Shown here: piece after piece, positions 45,201-54,215 of the stretch
Position numbering within the stretch: position 1 is the stretch's first letter
How the letters are laid out: each line of letters opens with the position of its first letter
NCBI RefSeq assembly: GCF_002933815.1
Contig: NZ_BEYR01000007.1
Coordinates: 1-64,000, forward strand
DNA from: Sphingobacterium sp. HMA12
Lineage (GTDB): Bacteria; Bacteroidota; Bacteroidia; Sphingobacteriales; Sphingobacteriaceae
Direction of reading: 5' to 3'
Length of the DNA: 64,000 bases
Program-made: the position numbers and the translations under genes
The notes under the pieces: generated by a model
Databases searched by the model: none
What the model saw: only the letters and a program-made list of their open reading frames with translations
Told to the model about the DNA's origin: nothing

Positions 45201-45356
45201 TTACTGCCGGCGGCACTATCCAATGGGATGGGATCTGAAATCCAAAAACCCCTGGCCATTATGATTGTCGGCGGTTTGATTATCTGTATGATTCTTTCGT
45301 TTTCGATCTTGCCGATTGTCTTCTACTACGCGTACAAAAGAGAAAATAAAGATTAA
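42261..45356 (+). CDS. Heavy-metal RND efflux pump (CzcA/CusA family)
   Basis: The product has 1031 residues. The start (HTPIEAFPDVTNTRVRIITQ) is the family signature of heavy-metal RND pumps. Membrane helix 4 reads ALDFGLLLEGTLVIVET: the first Asp and the last Glu of the proton-relay triad (D402, D408, E415 in CzcA) are present, but the middle Asp is Glu and the following Asn after VE is Thr. The last repeat has GVATIDGIVLIG where most relatives have Asn-Gly. It pumps divalent or monovalent metal out. It may be a distinct branch of the family rather than a damaged copy, since the frame is intact and well kept. Confidence 0.92.
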   Translation: MKKVVQNIVSFSLKHSLVVLFFTLALLFGGIYAYLHTPIEAFPDVTNTRVRIITQWPGRSAEEIEKFVTLPVTKEMNTIPKKTDVRSISLFGLSVVTVQFEDGVEDFYAQQYAGNKMRSIELPEGAESSIEPPSGATGEIFRYVVKSNLPIKEVSAIQDWVIERELVGVPGVADVVSFGGEEKIYEIKINPTELANYNLSPLDVYEAVSRSNINVGGDVIQKGNQAYVVRGVGLLDKIDDIGNILIKVVGNTPILVKHVAEIELGAKPRLGQVGLNQEDDLVQGIVIMLRGENPSAVVTRLKEKIEELNGRILPENVKIEPVIDRTKLVNNTVHTVSKNLIEGVILVSIIVFIFLNNWKTTFIVASVIPLAFLFAIILLKIQGLPANLISMGALDFGLLLEGTLVIVETVFVSLEKEAHRLGTARFNKVSKLGIIKKSAGSVAGYIFFALLILIVALTPIFSFQKVEGKMFSPLAFTLGYALLGSLVLSLTYVPAMCKYLLKTNIKEDENKITKVSRNVIFKGFKKAFDHPKWTLTLFGLALVVCIVRFSYYGSEFLPKLNEGAIYVRATLPNSVNLEESVKLTKTMKTKLIKQFDEIDFIMTQTGRPNDGTDPTGFFNIEFNIELKPEGEWKRKISKEKLIGQMRDSLQTFPGINFGFSQPIQDNVEEYVAGVKSPLVIKIFGENLEDLENKANKFAESLKKVAGITDVNVFKNIGLPELRIQLHDSKMAKYGVSTRDVQSVIEMTIGGQSVTHFYDNERIFDVRLRFQKQYRDSPEKIGNIIIPTMNDQKVPLREIATIDYHTGPAFIYRDGNSRYIGVGFNIEGRDLGSTIADAKKQIADDIKLPKSYKVVWAGEFESKERATKQLMNVVPVSLLLILLLLYANFGNLKDTLISSLTLAFAFIGGFVSLWMTGTTFGISAGIGFIILFGVATIDGIVLIGVMKENLLNKMGLKPAIYEAVKSRIRPILMIALMGAMGLLPAALSNGMGSEIQKPLAIMIVGGLIICMILSFSILPIVFYYAYKRENKD

Positions 45357-45387
45357 GCGCCCATTTTTTATTCATTATATACTTGAT

Positions 45388-45421
45388 AAAGGCTGCCTGC
45401 TCATAAAGCAGTGCAGCCTTT
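45388..45421 (+). terminator. Terminator of the metal efflux operon
   Basis: AAAGGCTGC (45388-45396) pairs with GCAGCCTTT (45413-45421), with an inner CTGC/GCAG stem and one bulged T, then a T-rich stretch. Confidence 0.75.
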
Positions 45422-45581
45422 GTTGTTTATAAACACCCGGAAAAATAATGATGAAGACTAATAGTTTTGAAGCGATGAGGGTATCGTTCACGTTCAGCAA
45501 AGCTTTTTCTAACGATATCATGAATATATCGACAAGACTTGTATATTTACTTTCAAATTAATCTACCTGAATTCAGAAGCA

Positions 45582-46160
45582 TTGAATATGTTGGATATTG
45601 ATATAGATCTTAAACTTTTGTCTCGATTACAGCAATCGGATCAAAAAGCGTTTGACAGAATCTACATAAAATATAGTTCAATACTCTATAGAACATGTAT
45701 TCAACGTTTGGCAGACTCAGAAATCTGTAATGATATTATCCATGATATATTCCTCTCACTTTGGGAAAACAGGGACAAATCAGATATAAAAAATTTAAAA
45801 GCTTATCTCTTTCAGGCATTGCGATTCAAAATTATCGATTATATCGAAAAGAAAAGCAAGACGGAGTCTGTATTGCAAGGCTATCTGTATCAATTACAAA
45901 AGGATTATATTGGTACGGACGATACCATCCGTACCAAACTTTTGCAGGACCTGATACAAGAGGAAGTAGATAAATTTCCGAATAAAATGCGCTTAGTCTA
46001 TCTGATGAGCCGTCATGAGAATCTTAGTTATGCGGAAATTGCACAAAAGTTAGGTATTTCCGAACTGACAGTGCGTGCACATATCAAGCATGCACTCAAG
46101 AGGTTACGGATTAAGTTGAGTTTTTTTATATTTTTCCTTACCCTCTACCTGCTCCATTAG
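45582..46160 (+). CDS. RNA polymerase ECF-type sigma factor (third module)
   Basis: The product has 192 residues. Region 2 (about 20-90, with FDRIYIKYSSILYRTCIQ and CNDIIHDIFLSLW) and region 4 (about 130-180, with NLSYAEIAQKLGISELTVRAHIKHAL) are clear. It is closer in layout to the ECF at 8540 than to the one at 24968: both end in a Phe- and Leu-rich tail after the region 4 helix. The fecR, susC, susD and thioredoxin genes follow in the same order as at 8540-16727. Confidence 0.93.
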   Translation: MNMLDIDIDLKLLSRLQQSDQKAFDRIYIKYSSILYRTCIQRLADSEICNDIIHDIFLSLWENRDKSDIKNLKAYLFQALRFKIIDYIEKKSKTESVLQGYLYQLQKDYIGTDDTIRTKLLQDLIQEEVDKFPNKMRLVYLMSRHENLSYAEIAQKLGISELTVRAHIKHALKRLRIKLSFFIFFLTLYLLH

Positions 46161-46202
46161 CGACTCATATAGATAGAAGGACAATTACCTCCTAATCAAT
46201 TT

Positions 46203-47360
46203 ATGAAGCGTGAAAAGAAGTTAAGCCGCATATTGTTAAGAAAATATCTCGACGGCCGTTGTACGAAGCGGGAAAAAGATCTCGTGGAACGTTGGTACGC
46301 TGACATGGACAATAGAATAGCAGCTCAGGATGAGATGCAAATCGCAGGTAATCTGGCTTTGGTAAGAGAAAGACTGTCTACCAAAATACATTCCAAAGCA
46401 GTCTTGGTATGGTACTATCGTCCGCGTCTAGTAGCAGCCTCCATACTGGCGATATTTTTACTTTCAATAGGATTTTTCTATCTTCAACAGAGTAACGATA
46501 ATCAAAACAAACCGCTCTTTTTGGATCAGGAAAAGGCCTATATTATTACCGGAGATGGTGATAGCTTAAGCCTCACGGGGCTGAGTATAGGTCAAAAAAT
46601 AAACTTAAATGGAATACAGATCGAAAAGGCTGATGACGGCGAAGTCTATTACAAAACTACGGGTAATGCTGTTCCGCAGAACATCAAAATTAATACTCCT
46701 GCAGCCGGACAATTTAAATTTATACTTCCCGATGGATCAAAAATTTATTTGAATGCGAGCTCCAGCCTCATGTTCAAAGGCGATTTCTTAACTGGAGATC
46801 GTATAGTGAGACTAAATGGCGAGGCCTATTTTGAGGTTAGTAGCCAGTCCGATGAAAAAAGACAAAGAAAGCCGTTTATCGTATTTAGCAAGGGGCAAAA
46901 AATCAAAGTATTGGGTACCCATTTCAATATCTGCTCCTATGACAACGATTCTTTTACTAATACGACATTAATTGAAGGGGCAGTGGAGGTCCGGGCGCTG
47001 AATGGTCAACAAACTTCTTTAATCTTAAAACCCGGTCAGAAAGTTACCTTGGATAACGCATCGGGAGTTATGACGCCCGTAGCTACTAGGAAAGAAGCAG
47101 TTGTGGACTGGACATCCGGTTATTACAAGTTCGAAAATGAAAAATTGCCCTTACTCCTAAAACGGATATCGAGATGGTATGATGTTGATGTTGTAGTAGA
47201 TTCGACTTTGTCCGAAATGACTTTCGGTGGAAGGATTTCGCGCAAAGATGATTTATTAAAAGCGATAGAAATCCTCGAGATGACTGGAGAAATTACAATT
47301 GAGATAAAAGCAGGATCACACAAAAAGAAATTGATTATTAATCCCAAAACAGAAAAGTAA
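46203..47360 (+). CDS. FecR-family anti-sigma factor (third module)
   Basis: The product has 385 residues: N-terminal cytoplasmic part with KYLDGRCTKREKDLVERWY, membrane helix (about 77-97), FecR domain (about 175-280, LPDGSKIYLNASSSLMFK and GEAYFEVSS) and a C-terminal DUF4974-type domain (about 300-370, RISRWYDVDVVV, FGGRISR). Role as for the other two FecR proteins: control of the adjacent sigma factor on a signal from SusC. Confidence 0.93.
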   Translation: MKREKKLSRILLRKYLDGRCTKREKDLVERWYADMDNRIAAQDEMQIAGNLALVRERLSTKIHSKAVLVWYYRPRLVAASILAIFLLSIGFFYLQQSNDNQNKPLFLDQEKAYIITGDGDSLSLTGLSIGQKINLNGIQIEKADDGEVYYKTTGNAVPQNIKINTPAAGQFKFILPDGSKIYLNASSSLMFKGDFLTGDRIVRLNGEAYFEVSSQSDEKRQRKPFIVFSKGQKIKVLGTHFNICSYDNDSFTNTTLIEGAVEVRALNGQQTSLILKPGQKVTLDNASGVMTPVATRKEAVVDWTSGYYKFENEKLPLLLKRISRWYDVDVVVDSTLSEMTFGGRISRKDDLLKAIEILEMTGEITIEIKAGSHKKKLIINPKTEK

Positions 47361-47366
47361 AAAATT

Positions 47367-47384
47367 ATGAAAAGAGCTCCCTAA
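47367..47384 (+). CDS. Mini reading frame MKRAP in the fecR-susC leader
   Basis: ATG at 47367, six bases after the fecR stop, opens a five-codon frame ending Arg-Ala-Pro-stop. CCCTAAC at its end pairs with GTTAAGGG just downstream (47387-47394), so the stop codon lies in a stem. The first module has MKQPP-stop in the same place (10348). Arg-Ala-Pro is the core of known ribosome-arrest peptides of the RAPP type; whether this one is translated is unknown. Confidence 0.4.
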   Translation: MKRAP

Positions 47385-47408
47385 CTGGTTAAGGGCTTTA
47401 CAATAAGC

Positions 47409-47430
47409 CGGAGGTGTTCGAGCACCTCCG
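47409..47430 (+). promoter_or_regulatory. Stable hairpin before susC of the third module
   Basis: CGGAGGTG (47409-47416) pairs with CACCTCCG (47423-47430), loop TTCGAG. No T-run follows directly. It occupies the same place as the hairpins at 10394 and 23582. Confidence 0.65.
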
Positions 47431-47489
47431 ACAATAAAATAAAGCTTCCTGTAATTTCTGGAAAAAGTATTCACATTCGAAACCCTATT

Positions 47490-50400
47490 ATGAACAAAAG
47501 TATAAAAAATCATTTGTCCAAGAGCGTTTTGTGCCATGATATTTCATTCGTGATGGCATATTTTAAGAAGCTATATGTTTTTTGGATAAAACAGACATCT
47601 ATAAAAAGCATTCTCATGAAAATGCAATTAGTCTCCCTATTTCTCTGTTTCTGTCTGGTACAGGTTGTCGCCAAAACAAATGGTCAAACGGTTAGCATTT
47701 CCGGTAAGAACCTGAAATTGACGCAGGTATTTGAAAAACTAAGTGAACAGAGTAATTTCGATATACTCTACAATAGTAAGGATATTGAATCTACGCGTAG
47801 CATCACGATTGATATGCAAAATGTCAGCGTGAATGCCGTATTGGAGTATTGCTTAAAGGGGCAACCATTTCAATATCAAATCAAAAATCGCAGTATCGTC
47901 ATACAGTCGACACGAAAGAACGATAATTTTCAGCGATCAATTTCTGGACGTGTTCTGGATGAAAATAAAAAGCCGCTGGTCGGTGCCGGTATCTATATCG
48001 TAGAAAGTAAGCTTCGTACCACTACTGATGGAGCAGGTTTTTTTCGCCTGGATAATGTCCCCAATACATTATATAAACTACAGGTTTCCTTTGTGGGCAT
48101 GCATAGCATAATCGTCAATATAAAATCTAATATGGGGGATATTATCTTACAAAATAATAATGCGGAACTTGAAGAAGTATTAGTCAATACAGGCTATCAA
48201 ACACTTCCTAAGGAACGATCCTCTGGTGCATTCGACATTATTTCCGGAAAAAGAATTGAGAACAAGATCCAGACCAATGTCCTGGAACGACTTGAGGGCA
48301 TGGCTCCGGGACTGATGCTGATCAATGGCAAAGATACTGGTGGAGATGCGCTGACGATCCGCGGCGTATCGACCTTATTTGGTACAGCCAGGCCCCTTAT
48401 CGTTGTTGACAATTTTCCAATAGAAGGTGATATCAATAGCATAAATCCGAATGATGTAGCGAGCATTTCGGTACTGAAGGATGCTGCGGCGGCATCAATT
48501 TGGGGAGCCCGGGCTGCAAATGGTGTAATTGTGATTACAACCAAGAAGGGGATGGCGGGGGAAGCTCAATTTCAATACACGAACAGTTTCCAATTTGAGC
48601 CTAAACCTAATATCGGCTATTTAAACCGTCTGGGGGCGGCGGATGATATTACTATTGAATCTAAACTCATTCCTCGCACGGCACAATTTGAACAGAGCAT
48701 TCGTCGTAGAGGAAGGGAGATTTCTAAATATACGCAGTTTTTGATGGACTCCCTGACGGGAAGAATCACTACAGATCAATTTCGAAACCAAGTTACTAGT
48801 CTGGCTCAGCTGGATAATACACAGCAGATTAAAGACCTTTTGATGCAGAACCCCTTTCTGCAAAATCACAGTCTGGCCTTAAATGGAGCAACGGATAGGT
48901 TCCAATACTACGGATCCATAAATTTTACAGACCGTAGAGGTTATAATCTCAAAGAATGGAACAAAAATTATAGCATCTTCTTAAAAACAAGCATCGATCT
49001 CACACAAAAACTTCGCTTGGGGATAAATAGCAACTTTACTTTTGGTAATGGATCTCAATCTCCGGTACCAGCATTGAATATCTTCAGGCTAAAACCCTAT
49101 GACCTGTTAGCGGATAAAACAGGGCAACCATTAGCGATGAATAGAGCCGCAGGAAGTGCGGGACAATCTTCTTCCAATGTCTATACCATTGAACAGCGAA
49201 GAGCATGGGGATTGGAAGATGAATCCTATTACCCTTTGTTGGAGCTGGATAGAACAGAAATTACAAACAGGAATAATAATAGCCGTATCCAGGCGGAATT
49301 GAATTATAAACTGGATGCCGGTATTGGCTTTAATGTGAGCTATCAGTTGGAAAAAGGAAATGCCTATTTGAGACAATATGCACATGCTGATCAGGCGGAT
49401 CTCGTCAAAACGATAAATGATTATGTTACGCCCGTACTAGGGAGCAACAATGAGGTTCGGGTGAATGCTGATGGTACGTTATTTACACCTACCTTTAATA
49501 TTCCCCAAGGGGGGCGGCTGGATGAAAACAGGACTGATTACGATAGTCATGTCATCCGTGGCTGGGCTGATTTAAACAAATCGTTTGGGATACATCAGGT
49601 GAATGCCATATTGGGACTGGAAAACCAACAGGTGCAAATGACAGGTAGTAAGTTGACAAAATATGGCTACGACGACAATAGCCTCAATTTTGTACAGTTA
49701 GACTATCAGCGTTTACAGGAAGTTACGCCAATTCTTCAGGCCCTAAATGGGGTGCGCACATCCTTTCCTTCGAGTGATGCATTAAGTTATTTGGAGAACA
49801 GGTTTGTCTCCGCTTTTGCGAATGCTTCTTATACCTATAAAAACAAATATACGTATACTGGAAGTCTCCGTATTGACCAGACGAATCTATTCGGAACGGA
49901 TAAAAAATACCGTTATGCACCGATGTGGTCTTCAGGGCTAAGCTGGAATATCGGTCAGGAAGATTTTGTTAAATCCATTCCTGCAATCAATGAACTGTTA
50001 TTGCGGGCAACTTACGGTATCAATGGTAATATTCCGAAAAATTCTGGCCCCTTTATGATTGCACAGGCTGATGTCCATTTTATAACGTTATTGCCGAGTT
50101 TGCAGATTACCATGCCACAAAATGACGCCTTGCGGTGGGAAAAAACCGCTGTGACTAACTTCGGGCTAGATTTGGCGATGTATCAGCACCGTATTCGCCT
50201 AAAGGCAGACTACTATCTGCGTCGGAGTAGTGATCTCTTGGGGGATGAACAGATTAACCCCACTTACGGGTTCGAAACAGCCCAGCTTAATACAGCAAGC
50301 ATGAACAATGATGGATTTGAAATACAGTTGACCACTCAAAATATTAAAAAGCCAAATTTTGGATGGACGACGACATTCATGTTTGCGCAGAATAGAAATA

Positions 50401-51116
50401 AAATTACAAAAGTTCATCTAAGCAGTAATTACCCGAATCCGCGGGCCATTGCAGCCGGCACACCATATTTTGAAGGTAAACCTTATGGAGCGCTGTATAG
50501 CGTTCGATATGGTGGATTGACATCGGATCGAGGCCAGCTACAGATTCTTAATGAAAAAGGTGAAGTCGAGCCGGATCGTCTAACAGATGATATCACATTG
50601 GCTTATTACTCTGGAAATAGAAGGCCTGTAAGTAATGGAGCTTTTAGTAACAATATTCGGTTTAAAAACTTTGAACTGAACATGATGTTTGTTTTTTACC
50701 TGGGACATGTTATGCGTCAGAATATGCCAGCTGCTTATTATGGCATCGAATCAAAAGATGGCCGACTGGCCAATGCCTGGGAAAAAACTGGAGATGAACA
50801 GTATACCACTATCCCAAATGTTATTTTAGATGATTCCAATTTTTATACGTATACCTATTATGGTGACTTTTTAGATGTGAATGTGTTTAATGCAGGCTAT
50901 GCCAAGCTGAGAGAACTCATTTTGACTTATAATATGCCGATGACCTTGTTAGGAAAACAACGGTATATCAAGGCGCTTCAAATTAATCTTCAGGGGCGCA
51001 ATCTTTGGACGATCAGAAAGAACAGCGAGGGAATTGATCCGGAAGCATTTTCAGGAGGAACCCGTACATTGCCTATTTCCCCAACGTATGCTTTCGGGGT
51101 AAATCTGAAATTCTAA
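47490..51116 (+). CDS. SusC/RagA-family TonB-dependent transporter with STN domain (third module)
   Basis: The product has 1208 residues. A long N-terminal extension before the signal (hydrophobic about 48-66), an STN domain (about 70-135), a carboxypeptidase regulatory-like domain (about 150-225), VNTGYQTLPKERSSGAF before the plug, the family mark LKDAAAASIWGARAANGV and a barrel ending in Phe are seen. It is a paralogue of the SusC at 10489, with the same clade marks. It works with the SusD encoded 38 bases downstream. The substrate is unknown; no carbohydrate enzyme is near. Confidence 0.95.
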   Translation: MNKSIKNHLSKSVLCHDISFVMAYFKKLYVFWIKQTSIKSILMKMQLVSLFLCFCLVQVVAKTNGQTVSISGKNLKLTQVFEKLSEQSNFDILYNSKDIESTRSITIDMQNVSVNAVLEYCLKGQPFQYQIKNRSIVIQSTRKNDNFQRSISGRVLDENKKPLVGAGIYIVESKLRTTTDGAGFFRLDNVPNTLYKLQVSFVGMHSIIVNIKSNMGDIILQNNNAELEEVLVNTGYQTLPKERSSGAFDIISGKRIENKIQTNVLERLEGMAPGLMLINGKDTGGDALTIRGVSTLFGTARPLIVVDNFPIEGDINSINPNDVASISVLKDAAAASIWGARAANGVIVITTKKGMAGEAQFQYTNSFQFEPKPNIGYLNRLGAADDITIESKLIPRTAQFEQSIRRRGREISKYTQFLMDSLTGRITTDQFRNQVTSLAQLDNTQQIKDLLMQNPFLQNHSLALNGATDRFQYYGSINFTDRRGYNLKEWNKNYSIFLKTSIDLTQKLRLGINSNFTFGNGSQSPVPALNIFRLKPYDLLADKTGQPLAMNRAAGSAGQSSSNVYTIEQRRAWGLEDESYYPLLELDRTEITNRNNNSRIQAELNYKLDAGIGFNVSYQLEKGNAYLRQYAHADQADLVKTINDYVTPVLGSNNEVRVNADGTLFTPTFNIPQGGRLDENRTDYDSHVIRGWADLNKSFGIHQVNAILGLENQQVQMTGSKLTKYGYDDNSLNFVQLDYQRLQEVTPILQALNGVRTSFPSSDALSYLENRFVSAFANASYTYKNKYTYTGSLRIDQTNLFGTDKKYRYAPMWSSGLSWNIGQEDFVKSIPAINELLLRATYGINGNIPKNSGPFMIAQADVHFITLLPSLQITMPQNDALRWEKTAVTNFGLDLAMYQHRIRLKADYYLRRSSDLLGDEQINPTYGFETAQLNTASMNNDGFEIQLTTQNIKKPNFGWTTTFMFAQNRNKITKVHLSSNYPNPRAIAAGTPYFEGKPYGALYSVRYGGLTSDRGQLQILNEKGEVEPDRLTDDITLAYYSGNRRPVSNGAFSNNIRFKNFELNMMFVFYLGHVMRQNMPAAYYGIESKDGRLANAWEKTGDEQYTTIPNVILDDSNFYTYTYYGDFLDVNVFNAGYAKLRELILTYNMPMTLLGKQRYIKALQINLQGRNLWTIRKNSEGIDPEAFSGGTRTLPISPTYAFGVNLKF

Positions 51117-51154
51117 AAGGACCAAATAGAAATTGAAATAAGTAATTTTTTTCC

Positions 51155-52573
51155 ATGAAAAAGTATATACACATCATTATATCAACTGTCGTTCTGAGTC
51201 TTCTTAGCTCCTGTGAAAAGTATCTTGATATTACCCCCAAGGGATATGTGATACCACAAACGGTAGAGGATTATGAGCGGATTCTGAACGATATATCTCT
51301 AACAAAAATGTTGTCTGACGGCATTGAAAAACTTTCTGACGATTATTACGATCCTTCTTTAGTTGAGGGGACAGATGTCATGGCAGTAGATTATCGCCTG
51401 TATTTCTGGTTAGCGAGTCCGTATTCTACACCTTCCGATTTCCAGTATTATTCTTATTGGAATCAATTATATAATAAGATTTATCAGTACAATGCGGTCA
51501 TCAATGGTATTGATCAGGCTTCTGGTGCAACCGATCAGCGCAGGAAAATTGCTAAAGGAAGAGCACTGGTCGGTCGCGGTATCTGTTATTATTATCTGAA
51601 CAATATTTATGGACAGATCCCCAAATCTTCCGGAGATCACTCAGCACTCGGTGTTCCTTTGGTCGTCAGCAATAAACTAACAGATCCTTTGCCTCCACGG
51701 AGCAGTACTCTTGCTACCTTTGATTTTATTGTAAAGGATTTACAGGAAGGAATTAAATTGATTCCAGTGAGCTCATTGAGCAATTATCAAATAAATCAAA
51801 TAGGAGCATATGGTTGGCTGGCCAGAACTTACCTTATGATGAAATCTTATGAAAAAGCTGGTGAAACGGCGGAGACAGCGTTAAAATTGAATAGTACATT
51901 ATTGGATTATAACACACAGTATGAAGTCCGAGAACCAACAAATGCACCTAGTTTTTACGTTCCAAAGGCAGGTGCTCCAATCATGACCCCTCAGCTCAAT
52001 CCGGAAAATTTGCACATTATATTTTACGGTTATACGCGGGGCATGGCATTTCAACAGCTGGCGACACAGACGATACAGGCCTTTGATCCACACGATCTCA
52101 GACGGATGAATATTGTGCCTACCTACAGTGCTGATGGTAGTATTGCAAATTGGGATGGCCGTTTTAGCTATATGGGAGCGCTGAGCTATGAATATAGTGC
52201 CGGCCCTACCACGGCTGAAATGTACCTTATCTTGGCCGAATCAATGGCTCGCCTTCAAAAATTTAGTGAAGCAATTGACCAGATAAATACGCTCCGAAAA
52301 AATAGGATAGCGCAAAAATATTATCAGCCACTACGGCATAGTACAGCGAATTCAACAATGACATATATCTTCAGGGAAAGACGAACGGAACTACTCTTCA
52401 AGAGTGTACGCTGGTTTGACATGCGTCGTCTCCAGAATGATCCCGAATTTAGCTTTACTGCCATTCACGAACTGGCAAATGGCAAAATTATTAAATTGGA
52501 ACCCAATAGTCCGCGATATACAATGTCTATTCCGGATCGGGCCGTCAATAATCAAATCACTCAAAATCCATAA
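51155..52573 (+). CDS. SusD/RagB-family lipoprotein (third module)
   Basis: The product has 472 residues. The lipobox is LLSSC (Cys about 20) followed by EKYLDITPKGYVIPQTVEDY, the usual start of this SusD clade. The TPR-like segment (GRALVGRGICYYYLNNIYGQ) and the C-terminal block FRERRTELLFKSVRWFDMRR are present. The C-terminal region resembles the partial SusD at 1-972. It forms the lid of the SusC upstream. Confidence 0.94.
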   Translation: MKKYIHIIISTVVLSLLSSCEKYLDITPKGYVIPQTVEDYERILNDISLTKMLSDGIEKLSDDYYDPSLVEGTDVMAVDYRLYFWLASPYSTPSDFQYYSYWNQLYNKIYQYNAVINGIDQASGATDQRRKIAKGRALVGRGICYYYLNNIYGQIPKSSGDHSALGVPLVVSNKLTDPLPPRSSTLATFDFIVKDLQEGIKLIPVSSLSNYQINQIGAYGWLARTYLMMKSYEKAGETAETALKLNSTLLDYNTQYEVREPTNAPSFYVPKAGAPIMTPQLNPENLHIIFYGYTRGMAFQQLATQTIQAFDPHDLRRMNIVPTYSADGSIANWDGRFSYMGALSYEYSAGPTTAEMYLILAESMARLQKFSEAIDQINTLRKNRIAQKYYQPLRHSTANSTMTYIFRERRTELLFKSVRWFDMRRLQNDPEFSFTAIHELANGKIIKLEPNSPRYTMSIPDRAVNNQITQNP

Positions 52574-52578
52574 CAACA

Positions 52579-54024
52579 ATGAAAACTTGCAAATATATAT
52601 TGATGGTTGCTTTAATAATAAGCGTCATAACCTTTTCTCTTGCCCAAAGCAAAAGCGTATTGTTAACGATTAACGCACCCAATAGTTCAGATCTCACAGT
52701 AACAGTGACTTCACCAGTGGCAGGTTATTATTTTGAAGGCAATAAAACTTATTATACACTGGATCAGAAAACGTTCAAAGGTGAATATCAGATCCCTTTA
52801 GACAAACAGCAAATTATCGTTGTTAACAACAATTTTCGGGAGGCTAAAATTATTGCCCGTCCCGGCCAGCATATTGAAATACAATTCTTGGAAAATGATA
52901 GTTTAGCGATTAAAGGGGATAATAGCCAAGGACAGCTATTGTATAATCGCATCTCAAAAGAAGATACACGCTCACGCTTTCAAGAATTAGATCGGTATTC
53001 AACAGTAAGGGAACGCCTTCGAATGATGGATAGTATGCAGAAGGCCGATTATTTGAAAATAGAGAAACTGTCGGAAGTCAAGAAGATCGAACCAGATTTT
53101 ATTCGGTGTTTGAAGGCTGAATCCGAGATGTATTATAAACTTTTGTGGTCTACCGATCTTTTTTTTACGTGTAGACCTCTTATTTATAGTGGTGAATCCG
53201 CTGAAGTTAGCCAACAATTTGTAATTGCCTGGAAGGAGCTTTATAGTGGAATAACAACAGACTGGGCAAAATCTCCATTTTTTCCTTTATTAATGTCCCG
53301 CTACAGTAGCCTACTTTCTATCGACGGGGGAGGTGAAAAACACAGCGCAACACCTTATGCAATTCAGCAGATTGAAAGGTTAAGACCGGTATTAAAAGGG
53401 AAGCTTCTAGAATTTGGCTGGGCGAATAGCATTGTTATGGGATTGGGAAATAACGAGAATGAAAAAATATGGATGGCAAATTTTTCGGAATTTGAGCAGT
53501 CTTTTCCGAAAAGTCCTATAATCTCCATTCTAAAACCGGAGATAAAGAAAGTGGAAGATTATCACGCTAAATTGCTTATTGATACTCCCGGGGTAATTTT
53601 TTTGGAAAATACAGGCAAATATTCCAATTTGAAAGAACTGATGAAAGGCATTAAAGGGAAATTTTACTATGTAGACCTCTGGGCTACTTGGTGTGGGCCA
53701 TGTAAACAGGAACTACAATATAGTATACGCTTGCATAACGAGCTCGAAAAAATAGGCTATACCCCGCTCTATCTTTCTATTGATAATGAAAAAGCTGATG
53801 AAAAATGGAGGGAGATGGTGAAGGGGTTTCCGCTCAAAGGACTAAATATGCGTGCAGGGGAAACGTTACACAAAGCGTTGGATAAAGAGCTTCCCCAGTT
53901 CGTAGGAATTCCCCGCTATCTGATTGTAGATGATCAGGGAGAAATTGTCAATTGGGATGCCAAACGGCCTAGCGATGGGAGAGAACTTCTCGAACAACTC
54001 ATGTCTTATCGTAAATCAAAATAG
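52579..54024 (+). CDS. TlpA-type periplasmic thioredoxin-like protein (third module)
   Basis: The product has 481 residues, longer than the paralogue at 15576. A signal peptide (about 1-22, SLAQ), a poorly conserved middle of about 320 residues and a thioredoxin domain (about 345-481) with WATWCGPCKQEL and the cis-proline loop FVGIPRYLIVDDQG are seen. It starts 5 bases after susD and ends the operon. It probably handles disulfides in the periplasm; the middle part may recognise the partner or substrate. Confidence 0.9.
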   Translation: MKTCKYILMVALIISVITFSLAQSKSVLLTINAPNSSDLTVTVTSPVAGYYFEGNKTYYTLDQKTFKGEYQIPLDKQQIIVVNNNFREAKIIARPGQHIEIQFLENDSLAIKGDNSQGQLLYNRISKEDTRSRFQELDRYSTVRERLRMMDSMQKADYLKIEKLSEVKKIEPDFIRCLKAESEMYYKLLWSTDLFFTCRPLIYSGESAEVSQQFVIAWKELYSGITTDWAKSPFFPLLMSRYSSLLSIDGGGEKHSATPYAIQQIERLRPVLKGKLLEFGWANSIVMGLGNNENEKIWMANFSEFEQSFPKSPIISILKPEIKKVEDYHAKLLIDTPGVIFLENTGKYSNLKELMKGIKGKFYYVDLWATWCGPCKQELQYSIRLHNELEKIGYTPLYLSIDNEKADEKWREMVKGFPLKGLNMRAGETLHKALDKELPQFVGIPRYLIVDDQGEIVNWDAKRPSDGRELLEQLMSYRKSK

Positions 54025-54095
54025 TCATTGCTAGTATAGGCTGTTTACATGACCGCTTAATGCCATGGATAATTTTTATTTAGGCTAACATGATG

Positions 54096-54126
54096 AAGCA
54101 TCCTAGATCTATCGTCTAGGATGCTT
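54096..54126 (+). terminator. Terminator of the third module
   Basis: A 12-bp perfect stem (AAGCATCCTAGA, 54096-54107, with 54115-54126) around a 7-nt loop, followed by a T-rich but interrupted stretch. Confidence 0.75.
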
Positions 54127-54215
54127 GTATTATTTATTACTGTAACTTTATCTCCTGTAGTATCTATTTGCCACCTAAAGCAGTTCCTTTATGTAACCCA
54201 TCTACATCATAGCTG

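Noticed and set aside
45357..54024. The third SusCD module as a mobile element
   Set aside because: It seems more AT-rich than its left neighbours, but no integrase, transposase, tRNA or direct repeats border it.
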